64,000 nt of DNA from Adiantum capillus-veneris. Taxonomy: Eukaryota; Streptophyta; Polypodiopsida; Polypodiales; Pteridaceae. Numbering within the stretch: the stretch's first letter is position 1; each line of letters begins with the position of its first letter. Below are positions 8,920 to 19,924 of this stretch, in pieces. The stretch lies in NCBI GenBank assembly GCA_014529385.2, contig CM043967.1, positions 86,603,278-86,667,277 on the forward strand. Reading direction: 5' to 3'. Below the pieces are notes generated by a model, which was given only the letters and a program-made list of their open reading frames with translations, did no database searches and was not told where the DNA came from. Both the position numbers and the translations under genes were made by a program.

Positions 8920-9486
8920 TGTCACCAATTGTTGACGTGCAGATCTCGGCCAAGGGGCCTCAACCCTAGAAGAAGCAGCATAAGAAGAAGCAGAAGCAAC
9001 ATAAGAAGCAGAAGCAACTGATGACGTGGCAAATCGGTACGGACAGCCCGGATTTCACGCTGACTTCTGACGTGGCAGAGTACGGATTTCTGGAAATTGC
9101 GTTGACATGCTGACGTGGCAGACTGTACGGAGATTCACGCTGGCAGCTTTTTGGCATTGCTTTTGGACAAGAAGCTTTTGAGTTTGAAGGCTTTTCATGT
9201 AAACTGCTTTTCAATGGCCAAGGGCCTTTAGATATGGGCTAAGGGCTCATTCTTTGGCATGCATTCTGGAGAAGGTGCAGAGTCCGGAGTACGGGCTTGT
9301 ACTGGGTTGATGCAATATAAAGAAATACCGAAAGGGGTGCCAAGGTTTGGGGCCAATACTCTCTGGGGTGGAATTCCGCCACTCTTTGTCGCGCGTTCTC
9401 TCTTTCTCAATTCAGTTGTTATTGAAGTACTAAAAGTCTGTTCAGTCTGTTCTTTTCTATTGGCACATGGTGCCCGTCTTGTGACA
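8920..9486 (+). repeat. 3' LTR of NA-G
   Basis: It runs from TGTCACCAATTG to TTGTGACA, 567 bp, and matches the 5' LTR with modest divergence. It lacks a block near its start (about 50 bp after TGACGTG) and carries three U3 repeats (9,018-9,145) against two in the 5' copy. The TATA/GAAATACC/GGGGCC module is at 9,312-9,355. Confidence 0.85.
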
Positions 9487-9491
9487 CATCC

Positions 9492-10485
9492 CCCCTTCTT
9501 GAAAGAAAGTAATCGTCCGCGATTACAACATACTTGCAAAACAACTCAAGCTAGCTCAAAAATTTCCAAGGGACATTCCAAGGGACAATCACTTTTCTCA
9601 TTCCAAATCGGAACTCTTGATTTTTTGGGTTGATGGCTTTCCAAAAGAATCTCATCCAATAAGGAGTGTCATTCCAGATCGGAACTCTTGATATCTTGGG
9701 TCGTTGACTCCCCAGAAGTATCTCATCCAAAAAGGAATATTCAGTGGTTGGCACATCATAATGCAACACAAATGCTCACATATGCATGTTACAAGACATA
9801 GAAACATAAAGTCGCGGATGAACACTCCCCTTGCAAATAACCATCTTGGTCCAGGCCATGAGTTGTTCGACGACTCCCTCATCACTCCTCCTGCAAATAA
9901 CCTAAAAAGGTCGGAGCCATGAGATATAGAGGCCTTTTACAACCAAATACCCCCCAGACCGCAGCTTGCGTCGTTTGGAGGTGTTGAGAGTAACCATTGC
10001 TCATACTTCTTAATACTTCCCCCGTAAATAACCATCTAGGTCCGGGCCATGAGTAAAAACAACACTTTTCAATTGTTCAATACTTCCCCCGCAAATAACC
10101 ACAAGGATCCGGCCCATGAGTACGAACAAGCATTCTCAAACATCATCTCTCACTACTCTACCCGTGAGTAAAAAATCACCAATCATTGAAACCAGTATTA
10201 AAATCAGAGTCAGACAATTCAAATCAGCACCAAGACAGGTTTACAAGAGATACCATCCATTTCAAACAAATTCCAAACAGGATCACCAAACAAGTTCAAA
10301 TAGAACTTAAACTTAAAAAGCAATCTCGACATCAGCCGAGCACGAAAAGTCGACTAACTTTCCATCCTGAAACTTGCACCAAAAATTAGGGCTAGATTCC
10401 TTCCATAAGTTCGTAGCCAACCACAACATGGTCCATCAGCTCTTGGATAGACAATGTTACTCCGGTGGGGAATGGTAGTCCCAAG
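9492..10485 (-). mobile_element. G0 interior, 3' part (minus strand), cut off by the GYP-D LTR
   Basis: It begins next to the NA-G duplication with ccccttcttgaaag, the complement of the G polypurine tract. It then follows, as reverse complement, the NA-G interior from 8,917 back to about 7,896. The end of the conserved frame is at 10,396-10,485. It stops at 10,486, where the GYP-D LTR starts. No duplication can be confirmed for that insertion because the other side is lost. Confidence 0.75.
9827..10120 (-). repeat. Four copies of a 34-36 bp box in the G0 interior
   Basis: Boxes at 9,827-9,862, 9,888-9,923, 10,018-10,053 and 10,085-10,120 each read, on the plus strand, cccc(g/t)caaataacc, then a ggtccgggcc-like block, then atgag. 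NA-G has one corresponding copy near 8,458-8,495. The boxes are dispersed, not head to tail, so they look like duplicated sites rather than a simple satellite. Confidence 0.6.
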
Positions 10486-10760
10486 TGAAACCGGCCCGTG
10501 GGGCGGTAGGCTTTGGCTTTCACCCGAAGTTCTTTACTTTAGACACACACAGAGAGGGAGAGAGTACTTTGCAAAAGGAACCTGCGACGGGAATTAACAC
10601 TTAAGCACACACACAGCTCGGAAGCTAGAATGCTCCGAGTAGACGCCAACAACCTGTAGGCCCCAAAATTGGCGCCCCTTTCGGTATTTCTTTATATATT
10701 AACAGAGGGAATAAATCCTGTGATTTCCTACGAGCTGTCTCGCATAATCTGGGCTGAAAT
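10486..10760 (-). repeat. GYP-D 3' LTR, outer part (left of the GYP-C insertion)
   Basis: It begins TGAAACCGGCCCGTGG and runs to gggctgaaat, matching 38,185-38,457 closely. It contains the minus-strand core-promoter-like module (taatatataaag, then gaaataccgaaagggg, then ggggcc) at 10,661-10,706. The last five bases, gaaat, are the target duplication of GYP-C. Confidence 0.85.
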
Positions 10761-12742
10761 TGTCACAAAGGGGAGTGCATAACAATATAAAATATAATCG
10801 GATAAATAGAATTTATCACTTAATACTGAAGCCAAAGGATATAGAGAGAAATAAATAGAGAGAGAAAGAGAGTGAGAAGATCGACACAGTACTGGGACCA
10901 GAAGATGGGCTGGTCCCCCCCCCCCCCCACAATAGTATCTTTATTACTGAGGAGAAGTCTATACAAGCACTTGACCCGAACGTATTACCACGTTCGTTCT
11001 AGAATAAGACTTGATGGTTCCCGGAAGCCTCGGCTTCCTATTTCTAGGGCAAAACCCTATTCCAAGGAACTTCCGTTCCTTATTCCAAATCCTCGAGAAT
11101 CAAGGTTCTCGCCTCTGGATCTCACCTTCCAGACTCAGGGCATGGCATCCCTGCAACTCTTTCTGACTCTATTTCCAAAGTCCTCTTCTCGCAGAACAAC
11201 TCTGCTTTCTCGGACGCGCCTTAGTTGGGAATCTCAACTTCCGGATCACAACTCGAGAGACTACCTCTCTCCGATTGGTGAATCTACTTCCCAAACTTGG
11301 GTACGAAACCCTTGGGCTGATCTGGCTCTAGTTCCTCAAAGCACTTTCTCCTTCAGAGGCTCATGCCTTCCTTTGCTCCTACTCCCTCATTAAGAGGAAG
11401 TACACCTGCAAACAAATACTTAGAGATCATAATGTGAAAATCATTACCTTCAAAGTCTCGACGCTCAAAACGCAACTCAGTTCTCGAAAAGAACTTCCTC
11501 GGACGAGATCTCTAGAGAGAAAATCCTCTCTCCCAATCCTACACACAAAAGAGGTGTGTTCTTGGGTTCCTTCTTGTAAATCAGCCCCGTCTACGACATT
11601 TATGGGCTGAAGACAGAGAAAAACAGCAACTTGTCGCGATGGAAACACGCTCTGTAGGCACTTCTTCGCGAGGGAACTCACGCACTGGGTCTTGGCGACA
11701 TTTGGTACACTTGGGGCAGCCATGGGCATCACCGGCAACGTCTTCTTTGCGGCTGAAATCTGCAGTAGCATCTTCTCCTTGCGAAAAACTGGTCTTCTCT
11801 CTGGGAGAGGGTGTGTGATGCTTTTATAGTTACCTGGCCACGGCAAAGATAGCATAGCATTGGCTGCTCGCGTAGGGATCGCGGCCGGTTTTCGGGTTTT
11901 TTTATTTCCTGGTTTCTGCCAGAAAAAGAGAGAAAAATCGCTGGCTGGTTTATACTGCTTTATTTAATAATAGGCTGCCTACTTATTGTGTGGGCGGTTG
12001 GTCACCTTTAAAAATGGTCTGAATCTGTCCAAAAACTCAATAAAACCTTATAAGTAAAAAACAATGCTTTCACAACACTTCCCAGGCGTCCTTGGATGCA
12101 ATCACATGCACAGTTGCAATGCAGACATAGACTTCCTCGTGGGAAAGCATCTGCTTTCCCGAAAAGCAATCCCGCTTTCTCAGAAAGCATCTGTTTTTTC
12201 CTCAAAGTTTCCTTTGAACCCATCTTCATTCAAGTGCTTGCTTTTCCTTGTGCACAATTCTAACACAGTTCGGAACTTCCTCTCGACTATGGATATCCCC
12301 TTTCCGATGCACCTGTCACCCACCTTGTGACGCATCAAGAATACCCATCACCTAGTCACTTCCTACCGAACGTATGGTACAATCTCCTTCGCGATGCTCT
12401 ATGTCACCCATCCTATGACGCATCAGAGATGTCCCTTCCCGGATGGTCAGATACTTCTTCCCGATGCTCCCTGTCACCCATCCGATGTGACGCATCAGAA
12501 ATACCCGTTCCTAGTGGACTTACAGATATTTCCGTTCACAGTGGTCCCGTCATACTTTGAATGACGTACTAGGAATACTCTGTACTCGGATGTCTCCAGT
12601 GAGAAAAACCCTCACTTGAAATTCCAATAATTCATTTAGAATTATTTTTCCTTGGTGTTCCAAGCGAGAAAACCCTCTCACTTATAAATCCAATAATTCA
12701 TTTAGAATTATTTTTCTGTCAGATAAAGCCAATTTAGCAACA
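10761..12742 (-). repeat. GYP-C 3' LTR
   Basis: It runs from TGTCACAAAGGGGAG to TTTAGCAACA, 1,982 bp. It matches 29,316-31,290 along its whole length, with scattered substitutions and small indels such as a poly-C tract at 10,915-10,928. Open frames on both strands inside it (10,872-11,393 plus, 11,427-11,855 minus) have no recognisable domains. Confidence 0.88.
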
Positions 12743-14759
12743 TCCCTCTCACTTATAAACAATCGTCCTCAACTGTAGAGGTCTAACTGAACTGCCCGGA
12801 GAGAAACCAAAAAAATTCAAAATCTTACTCAATGGTGAGTTGAATTGGTCCTTTCTCAGAAGAGAATTTAAAAATTAAATTAAACAAAAATTCAAGAATT
12901 CAATACTTACCTTACCGGTTTATGTCCTTCCTCTAGTACTTCGAGGATATCCTTCACCAATCATCAAACTTACAAGTTATGAGCCATGCAAGAACTCGGC
13001 ATTCGTGTCTTTCCAACAGATCGGAAGTTTCCTCATCCGAGAATCTGTTAACTCACTTTCGCCTTCTCATCCTTGAGAAGAATAATCCTCCTAGAAATCA
13101 ATCTAGGTCTCTGTCCTTGCTCATAACCTTGCGCTTTTAGTGCTGAGGATATTAAACCTCTTGTGTCCTCCCGCATAGGGCATGTAGAGAGCATTAAGCT
13201 CATGTGAATCTTCCTGTGGCAGACAAAGTGTGCCATCTTACCAAAGTAAGTTCTTATTTCGGGCCTTTGCTCTGGGTAGGCCAATAGTTGTGATCCAAAG
13301 ATCCCTTGTGCACTGCTGCACGTCTTAAACTTCTAGCCTACCATTATGTGAACATAAGTTCAAACTCAGCCCACTTAAGGGCGAACCCGCTTTAGATCTC
13401 AATGATGTTCTCCCATATATGGTTAAGGCAATTCTCACCATTTTAAAACGGTTGGCGAATTATTCTCTTACAAACATAATTGTTCGAATTTATTCCAGCA
13501 GCGTGTAAATGCTACTTGACCTGCTCATGGAGAAACATATACCGCAACCAAAAGTTGCTACTGTAATGGTAAAAGCACATAACATACTCGATGATCAAAG
13601 ACCATCAGAAAACCTCTTCTTCGTAGAGAAACTCAAATTTCTTCTACCGAACACAGCTCAAATAGATATTCTCGTATCGTAATATCCTTGCACGCAAAAA
13701 AAGCGCTCAAGAGAGTATAACAAACTCGCGTGCTGTTCCTTGGCATAGATCTGCATCTTCGTGTGTTATCCATGTACCCAAAGGTGTACAGAATTCTTAA
13801 GTTGTGTTAGAGCTTCGGTGAACTTGGGAAATTACCTTCCCTTCGTAAGATCCTTAGAGCGACGACGCTCAACCTGACGATCCCTTGGCTCGATCTAAGA
13901 GCAAAACCCGCTCGTCAAATAAACTTGGATTTCAAATGTGGAATTCTACGAGCATAGGCCAAGGCCGTCTCTTGCTTCTTCCCTCATAAAGAGAGTATTC
14001 CTTCACTTGTGCGAAAAGCACTACCATATCTTCCCTTACCGGGTAGGGGTGTAGGCTTATAGAGTACTCCAGCTTAATGAAAGTTTTTCTTTGCTTGAAA
14101 GCTCAGAATGGTTCCTTGGTAATTTCCTACCCGCAGTAGCAGGTAATCTGTTTGAGAATTACTGGATACCAGATCAATCATGGACCTTCCGGATGGTTAA
14201 GCAAAGCAGTTCATCGTATAAAATAGTGTTCTGGCTCAACCCTACTCTCATAAACACTCAAGAGTGATCAGTCTTGGTTAGACATACGCATTCCTCGTGC
14301 GAAAAAGAAAACGCACTTTGTAACTTCCTCTAAGATGTAACTTTGATGAGACCTGCCCTCTCACTTGAAGTTTGAGGGTCTTCTATTCAAAAACTCAGGA
14401 GTTAATTTGAATTCCCTTACTCCAAACTTTCTCTGGATAGCAACATATCCTTCGAGGAGAGGTAACAAAAATTCGTCGTTTTTGTGTTCAATGGTTCCCG
14501 TCCCACTGCGGGGATTAGATTCTATGTACACTAAGGTGTACACTTTCAACTTTTATTGCTAACTCCACCATTTGCTGTACAGTATCTTGCAAATGTGTCT
14601 ACAAAGTTCGGGCAAAAGTTCTTTGTTGAATTTATTCATCTTTCCTTCCTCAGAGAGGATCAAGAGTGGAGCTACCTTGGAAAGAGTAAACTACTACTTG
14701 CTTTGACTCACTCATGTTCCCATTGGGCAAACTGATCCCAATCTTCTTGGATGCCTTCC
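12743..14759 (-). other. GYP-C interior, non-coding 3' part
   Basis: Read on the minus strand this follows the gag remnant and ends in the purine-rich tract gtgagaggga beside the 3' LTR. I find no RT, integrase or other domain and no long frame. The plus strand shows many short phrases of the ccttccgt and cttcctc type. It appears to be filler typical of a LARD. Confidence 0.6.
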
Positions 14760-15164
14760 TCAAAGCGTAGAAAAAAACAAATTTGTCGGAAAATTCAGCC
14801 TTGAATTGAATCCAAGTCTTGTTGTAAGTTCCTTGCAGAGCTTTGGTATACCACCAAGTAATGGCAATCCCCCTTGAGGTGTTTGGTCACATGCCTCACC
14901 GTCAACACTTCTCAGAAATTGCCGTTTGCAAAGGCAAACTTCAAACTGTCGAATGAAAGCAGTAGCTTTTAAGACATCTTTCCTTCCGTCAAAAGTATCA
15001 AACTTGACTAGAGTGTTCCTAGGTCTAGAGACCTTCTTCATATCCTTCCCGAAATGACGGGATTTCTTGGCTATGGTTTTGGATTGATGTTCATGGATAT
15101 CTTTTGGAATCTGAAGGATCTTGAGCATTCCGCTCCTTGGATTCTCTAGGTTCTTGAGCATCAT
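14760..15164 (-). pseudogene. GYP-C gag-like remnant
   Basis: The frame (134 residues) contains NTLVKFDTFDGRKDVLKATA, then FIRQFEVC, the start of the retrotransposon gag (UBN2/RETROTRANS_GAG-like) region. In a shifted frame the expected GDCHYWWYTKALQG and WIQFKAEFSDKF phrases follow, with the typical Trp pairs. It has at least one frameshift, near 14,930. Other gypsy gags here (SGYRDASKALSFIQQFD in GYP-F1) share the same layout. Confidence 0.65.
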
Positions 15165-15311
15165 GCTATTGTCGCCTTCTCAAAGAATCCCAAGTCTTGT
15201 GTTGACTTCTTACAGAGAGAAAAATTTTCCGAGCTTTGCGAGCTTTTTCCTGCAGGACTTAGGGTTCTGCCTGCTAACTTCTGTCTTGGCTTGTCATGGC
15301 TTCTTCCCGTA
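15165..15311 (-). other. GYP-C leader between the gag remnant and the GYP-A insertion
   Basis: Minus-strand untranslated leader of GYP-C. It continues at 29,263-29,302 on the other side of GYP-A. No frame or domain is visible. Confidence 0.55.
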
Positions 15312-15316
15312 TCTTC

Positions 15317-16241
15317 TGTAAGGTGCAGCGGAATGAATGTTGTATTTTCTCAAGATGAGTGATCCATATTTGCTCAAGGTTCCTTTTAGTTCTTATGGAA
15401 GGTAGAGCCTTCCGTTCTTTATGGAGAGTACTGTGATCACGAACAAAGTGGGTGGATATTGTGCATGCAAGTGTATGAGACTGAGAGAAAGAGAGAAGAG
15501 AGATACGACACCAGAGACGTTGTAAAACCCTCCTCCGAAGGCCCCACTCTCGTCGGTGAGAGTGGTCTAGTATTGATTGCACAAAGTGGTACAATGATGA
15601 TGCATGGAACTGATGCAACTTGGGACTATGTCGGTGACGACGACGGGGACGACGTTGATGACTTAAGGGCTGAAATCTGCCAAAACTTTGGGGCGGTTTT
15701 GTGCGGCTGAAAACGCAGGTTTGGCTGCGTTTTTAGGGCTGAAAATCACCGCTGTCCTTGTCTCTGAAAACGCTGATTTGTTGCTGCGACTGAAGGCTGA
15801 AAATGCTGCTCATCTGCAGGTTATGGCTGCGTTTTTTTATGCTGAAAACGCTGGCTAAAACGCTGAGATCTGCAGTCCCTTTTGGCTGAAAACGCTAGCT
15901 TACTGCAGCCCTTTGATGGCGATCCAAAACGCTAGGACTTGCGGGTTGAAGGAGATAGCAAAAACGCTAGGGTTGGAGTCCCTTTTGGCTGAAAACGCTA
16001 GCTTATTGCAGCCCTTTGATGGCGATCCAAAACGCTAGGACTTGCGGGTTGAGGGAGATAGCAAAAACGCTAGGGTTGGAGACTGTTGGCGATGTGCTGC
16101 TTGTTGAAAACGCCAAGCTGCAAGAGAGGATGGCGCTAACAAAAACGCTGGGCTGAATGGGGAGGCTCGCCAAGGGATGCTTGGAGAGGTCTTGCTGAGA
16201 GAGGGGGAGTACCTGCTGCCTGGGGGCCTGTTGTGCTCCTT
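15317..16241 (-). repeat. GYP-A 3' LTR region, partial LTR copy 1
   Basis: It starts TGTAAGGTGCAGCGG directly after the TCTTC duplication and ends near gcctgttgtgctcct, lacking the last 300 bp or so of a full LTR. It is close to 28,078-28,890. Within it, a block of about 115 bp ending at ctagggttggag (about 15,885-15,960 and 15,980-16,080) is duplicated. Confidence 0.8.
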
Positions 16242-17137
16242 GTAGGTGCAGCGGAATGAATGTTTGCGCTTTGCTCAAGATGAGTGCTCCGAATTGTGCT
16301 CAAGGTTCCTTTTGTTCTTATGGAAGGTAGAGCCTTCCATTCTTAATGAGAGAATACTATGATCACAAACAAAGTGAATGGACACTGTACGTGCAAGTGT
16401 GAGACCGAGAGATAGAGAGAGAAGAGAATACGACACCAGAGACGACGTAAAACCTTCCTCCGGAGGCCCCACTCTCGTCGGCGAGAGTGGTCTACTATTG
16501 ATTGCACAATCTGGTACAAATGAATGCAAGTGACTGATGCAAGTCTAGGCTATGTCGACGATGACGACGGTGATGACGAAGTCGACCTAAGAGCTGAAAT
16601 CTGCAATCTTTCTACTGCTGTCTAAAAATGCTATGGGCTGAAATCTGCTAATCTTCTATCTGCTGAATTCTGACTCTATGTCGATGACGATGTCGATGGC
16701 GACGATGCGACGACGACGCGCTGAAAACGCAGATGCTGAAATTTGAGTTTTCCGGGCTGAATCTGTAAACCTTGCGGAAACTGACCGTGCGACGAGGATC
16801 TGCTGCGGGAAGGTGAGATCTGCGAGGTTCGGGACTTTATCTGCGATGTCTAACTGCTGAAAACTGAAAACGCTAATGGTACTTGACTTTCTGTCGCGAT
16901 GAAGGTGCAAAACGCAGGGGCTGATCTGCAACCAAACACGCTAGGGCTGAATTTTGGTCCTGTTGCTGCCGTGGTTCTGCAAAATGAAAAACGCTAGGCT
17001 GATCTGCTGATCTCTTGCAAAAACGTTGGGGCTCTTGCTGTTTGCTAGCCGAGGCTGATCTGATGGGAAAAACCCTAGGTGATGCTGGATCTGCAAAACG
17101 CTAGGTCTCCTGGGGGCCTGTTGTGGTCTGATACCAG
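16242..17137 (-). repeat. GYP-A 3' LTR region, partial LTR copy 2 (A0-like subfamily) with PBS remnant
   Basis: It starts tgtaggtgcagcgg and carries gagtgctccgaattgtgctcaagg and the GACGATG/GACGACG run, as in the A0 LTR at 355-1,558, not as in copies 1 and 3. It ends ggtctgataccag directly before copy 3. That is the complement of a PBS, so the junction looks like LTR copy 3, PBS and a truncated LTR joined after an internal deletion. Confidence 0.75.
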
Positions 17138-18186
17138 TGTAAGGTGCAGCGGAATGAATGTTGTATTTGCTCAAGATGAGTGATCCATATTTGCTCAAGG
17201 TTCCCTTTAGTTCTTATGGAAGGTAGAGCCTTCCGTTCTTTATGGAGAGTACTGTGATCATGCACAATACAATGATGATGCATGGAACTGATGCAACTTG
17301 GGACTATGTCGGTGACGACGACAGGGACGACGTTGATGACTTAAGGGCTGAAATCTGCCAAAACTTTGGGGCGGTTTTGTGCGGCTGAAAACGCAGGTTT
17401 GGCTGCGTTTTTAGGGCTGAAAATCACCGCTGTCCTTGTCTCTGAAAACACTGATTTGTTGCTGCGACTGAAGGCTGAAAACGCTGCTCATCTGCAGGTT
17501 TATGGCTGCGTTTTCTTATGCTGAAAACGCTGGCTAAGACGCTGAGATCTGCAGTCCCTTTTGGCTGAAAACGCTAGCTTACTGCAACCCTTGATGGCGA
17601 TCCAAAATGCTAGGACTTGCGGGTTGAGGGAGATAGCAAAAACGCTAGGGTTGGAGACTGTTGGCGATGTGTTGCTTGTTGAAAATGCCAAGCTGCAAGA
17701 GAGGATGGCGCTAACAAAAACGCTGAGCTGAATGGGGAGGGGGCTCGCCAAGGGATGCTTGGAGAGGTCTTGCTGAGAGAGGGGGAGTACCTGCTGCCTG
17801 GGGTCCTGTTGTGCTCCTTGCTCATCTGCCCAAGAGTGCTAGCCTAGGGTTGCTTATATATTAAGTTACCCAATTTGCCCTACCTACTTTCCAACAAAAG
17901 TCACTTAAAAATAATAAGTGAAAAATGTCAAAAATAGGTAAAATAGGCTAAATGCACTGGAAAATTGCCCAAATTGACCTTGATGGAATTTGATGTAAAT
18001 GCTTATGCTTATGCTGTGTGCAACCAAAGGATATGCATCTATGCTAAGTGACTGGGCATGCATGGTCTATGAATAAACTCACAAACGTGCCACGTCACTT
18101 CTAATCTAGACTGACTGGACTTGACGGAAACCCTGTTATGGTATAGCTTGTCGACGGACACATAGGGTTGGATGTGTCACGTGACA
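17138..18186 (-). repeat. GYP-A 3' LTR region, copy 3 (the one next to the polypurine tract)
   Basis: It runs from TGTAAGGTGCAGCGG to GTGTCACGTGACA, 1,049 bp. It matches the 5' LTR at 28,078-29,257 apart from a deletion near its start (the stretch holding gagaaagagagaagag is missing). Immediately beyond, the plus strand tcccgtcctttttaaag is the complement of the polypurine tract. Confidence 0.85.
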
Positions 18187-18202
18187 TCCCGTCCTTTTTA
18201 AA
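18187..18202 (-). other. Polypurine tract of GYP-A
   Basis: On the minus strand, ctttaaaaaggacggga lies directly before the 3' LTR start TGTCACGTGAC. It also overlaps the end of the chromodomain frame by a few bases. Confidence 0.65.
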
Positions 18203-18700
18203 GTGAGGTACTGGTACCGAGCTGCATGGCTTCCTTGTAGTCTGCCAACAACTCTGGATAATCCTTGAAGAACTCTTTGTCTATCCACACCGCTTCATGG
18301 GTTCCTCGATCTTTGAACTTTAAAAAGTATTGTCGTACTTGCTTCTTCGAACCATGGCGAAACCGATGCAACAAGACTTGCTCCGGCTCCATGACTTCAG
18401 CTTCATCGATGATCTCCGGTTCTTCTTCCGAAATGTCCGTTGGAGGTGTTCCCTGAAACACTTTCAAATAAGAAACATGGAAAACGTTGTGCATTGACCA
18501 TGAGTTAGGCAACTGCAATTTCATTGAAACCTCATTTATATTTTTAATGATTGGAAATGGACCATACATACGAAAAGACAACTTAGGACATTTCTTTCCA
18601 ACTTGCTAAGACGTTGTTTCATGATTCGTAGATAAACCCAATCTCCTTCCTTGATCGAGACCTCCTGACGATGCTTGTTAGCCTGCCGAGAATAAGATTC
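18198..18700 (-). pseudogene. GYP-A integrase C-terminal region with chromodomain
   Basis: The frame at 18,198-18,581 (127 residues) starts at MSFRMYGPFPIIKNINEVSM (GPY/F block). It passes through MHNVFHVSYLKVF and ends with a chromodomain (EPEQVLLHRFRHGSKKQVRQ, YFLKFKDRGTHEAVWIDKEF). In an adjacent frame (18,582-18,700) the linking residues recall RYLRIMKQRLSKLE. It follows the integrase core by a frameshift. Confidence 0.8.
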
Positions 18701-19237
18701 CTAAGCCTTGCTTAGCCGAAGCTTCACACTCTTAAAAATCTCATCCAATGATTGACTTTCAGCATTGGCATCAGGCATTTGACTGACCGATCGAGTCAAA
18801 AGTGACTTGAAAGGACGGCCAAAAGCTGCCTCGTACGGAGTTCGACCAATAGCAGAAGAAAAGGAGTCATTTAGAATAGCCTGAACCAATGGGAGATAAA
18901 GCTCCCATTGAGACTGCTGATCATGAACATAAGATTTTAACACATCAAAAGCCAATTGATTGTAAATTTCTGTTTGACCATCTGACTGTGGATGAAAAGC
19001 CGATGAAAAATTCAACTTTATGTCAAAATTTTCAAAGAGTGCGCACCAAAAGTTGGACATGAACTTAACATGCCTATCTGAAACAATTAACTTTGGCAAA
19101 CCACAGAGGGGGTACCAATGCTTAATGAACAACCGTGCTACATCTTGTGCAGTAATTGTGGCTTTACAAGGAATCAACATGCAAAGTTTGTTGAAACGAT
19201 CAACAATTGTTAAACATTGAGTGTTCCTTGAATGCAA
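18701..19237 (-). pseudogene. GYP-A integrase catalytic core
   Basis: The frame of 178 residues has IVDRFNKLCMLIPCK, then IVSDRHVKF (second catalytic Asp, about residue 54), then FHPQSDGQTEIYNQ (catalytic Glu, about residue 90). The spacing is D-35-E. The first Asp (normally MDFI) lies to the right of the start in another frame; 19,250-19,300 still reads as a decayed DFVTNLP-like segment. Not functional because of frame breaks on both sides. Confidence 0.8.
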
Positions 19238-19402
19238 AATTTGGTGGTAGGTTAGTCACAAAATCCATAGAAATATCCTGAAAAGGTCATCGGGAATAGG
19301 CAGCGGAAGCAAGAGGCCTTGCTGCTTACCCTGAGGAGCTTTTCGCTTTCGACATATAGTGCACTGTGTGACATAACGAAACACATCTTTTCGCATTTTA
19401 GG

Positions 19403-19924
19403 TCAATAAAAAAATCGTTTAATTTTTTCCAATGTGGTGTTCATTCCCCTGTGACCACCCGTGAGAGAATCATGTGCATCATGCAATATGGTTGGCTTGA
19501 GAGAGGGTAACACACATAAACGTTGACGAAAAAATAACAATCTATCACGAATGAGATGGTTGCTGTACCCTTGGGAAGCAAGAGCCTGCAACCAATACTT
19601 ACCAAACTCAGAATCCGCATACTGAATAGAAAATGTTGTTCTTGACTCGAGAGCCAAAATCTGTCCTTTGCGACTCAACGCATCTGCAACAGGGTTAGCT
19701 TTTCCAGGCACATACTCAATCAACCCTCCAAATTGCTCAAAAAATTGTGACCACCGCGCTTGGCGATCACTCCAATGTGCACTAGGCATAGACTGGAGCC
19801 ATTTGAGGGCTTGATGATGTGCGCACTGTAAACTCTCTACCATACAGAAAATGCTTCCAATGCTTAAGAGAGTGAATGACAGACAGAAGTTCTTTATCAT
19901 AAACTGAATAATTCTTTTCCACAC
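19403..19924 (-). pseudogene. GYP-A RNase H C-terminal end and integrase zinc-binding domain
   Basis: The frame holds QALKWLQSMPSAHWSDRQAR, then WSQFFEQFGGLIEYVPGKAN, then PVADALSRK, the usual RNase H end. The integrase start follows (LHDAHDSLTGGHRGMNTTLEKIKRFFY). The H-H pair is visible and the C-C pair lies beyond the frame end. Start residues 1-25 are out of frame with the RNase H body. Confidence 0.75.

Larger units (their letters stand above)
6791..9491 (+). mobile_element. NA-G: complete non-autonomous LTR retrotransposon with CATCC target duplication
   Basis: LTRs at 6,796-7,368 and 8,920-9,486 flank an interior of only about 1.55 kb, with a perfect PBS and a purine-rich tract. CATCC stands on both sides (6,791-6,795 and 9,487-9,491), a 5-bp duplication as made by LTR-element integrases. 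No RT, RNase H or integrase is encoded, so the element must move in trans. The target was exactly the polypurine tract/LTR junction of G0, an older relative in the opposite orientation. Confidence 0.88.

Noticed and set aside
10872-11393. Open frames in the GYP-C LTR, plus strand 10,872-11,393 and 29,427-29,873, minus strand 11,427-11,855 and 29,980-30,396
   Set aside because: Their presence in both LTRs only reflects that LTRs are copies of each other. The frames differ in length between copies and have no domains.
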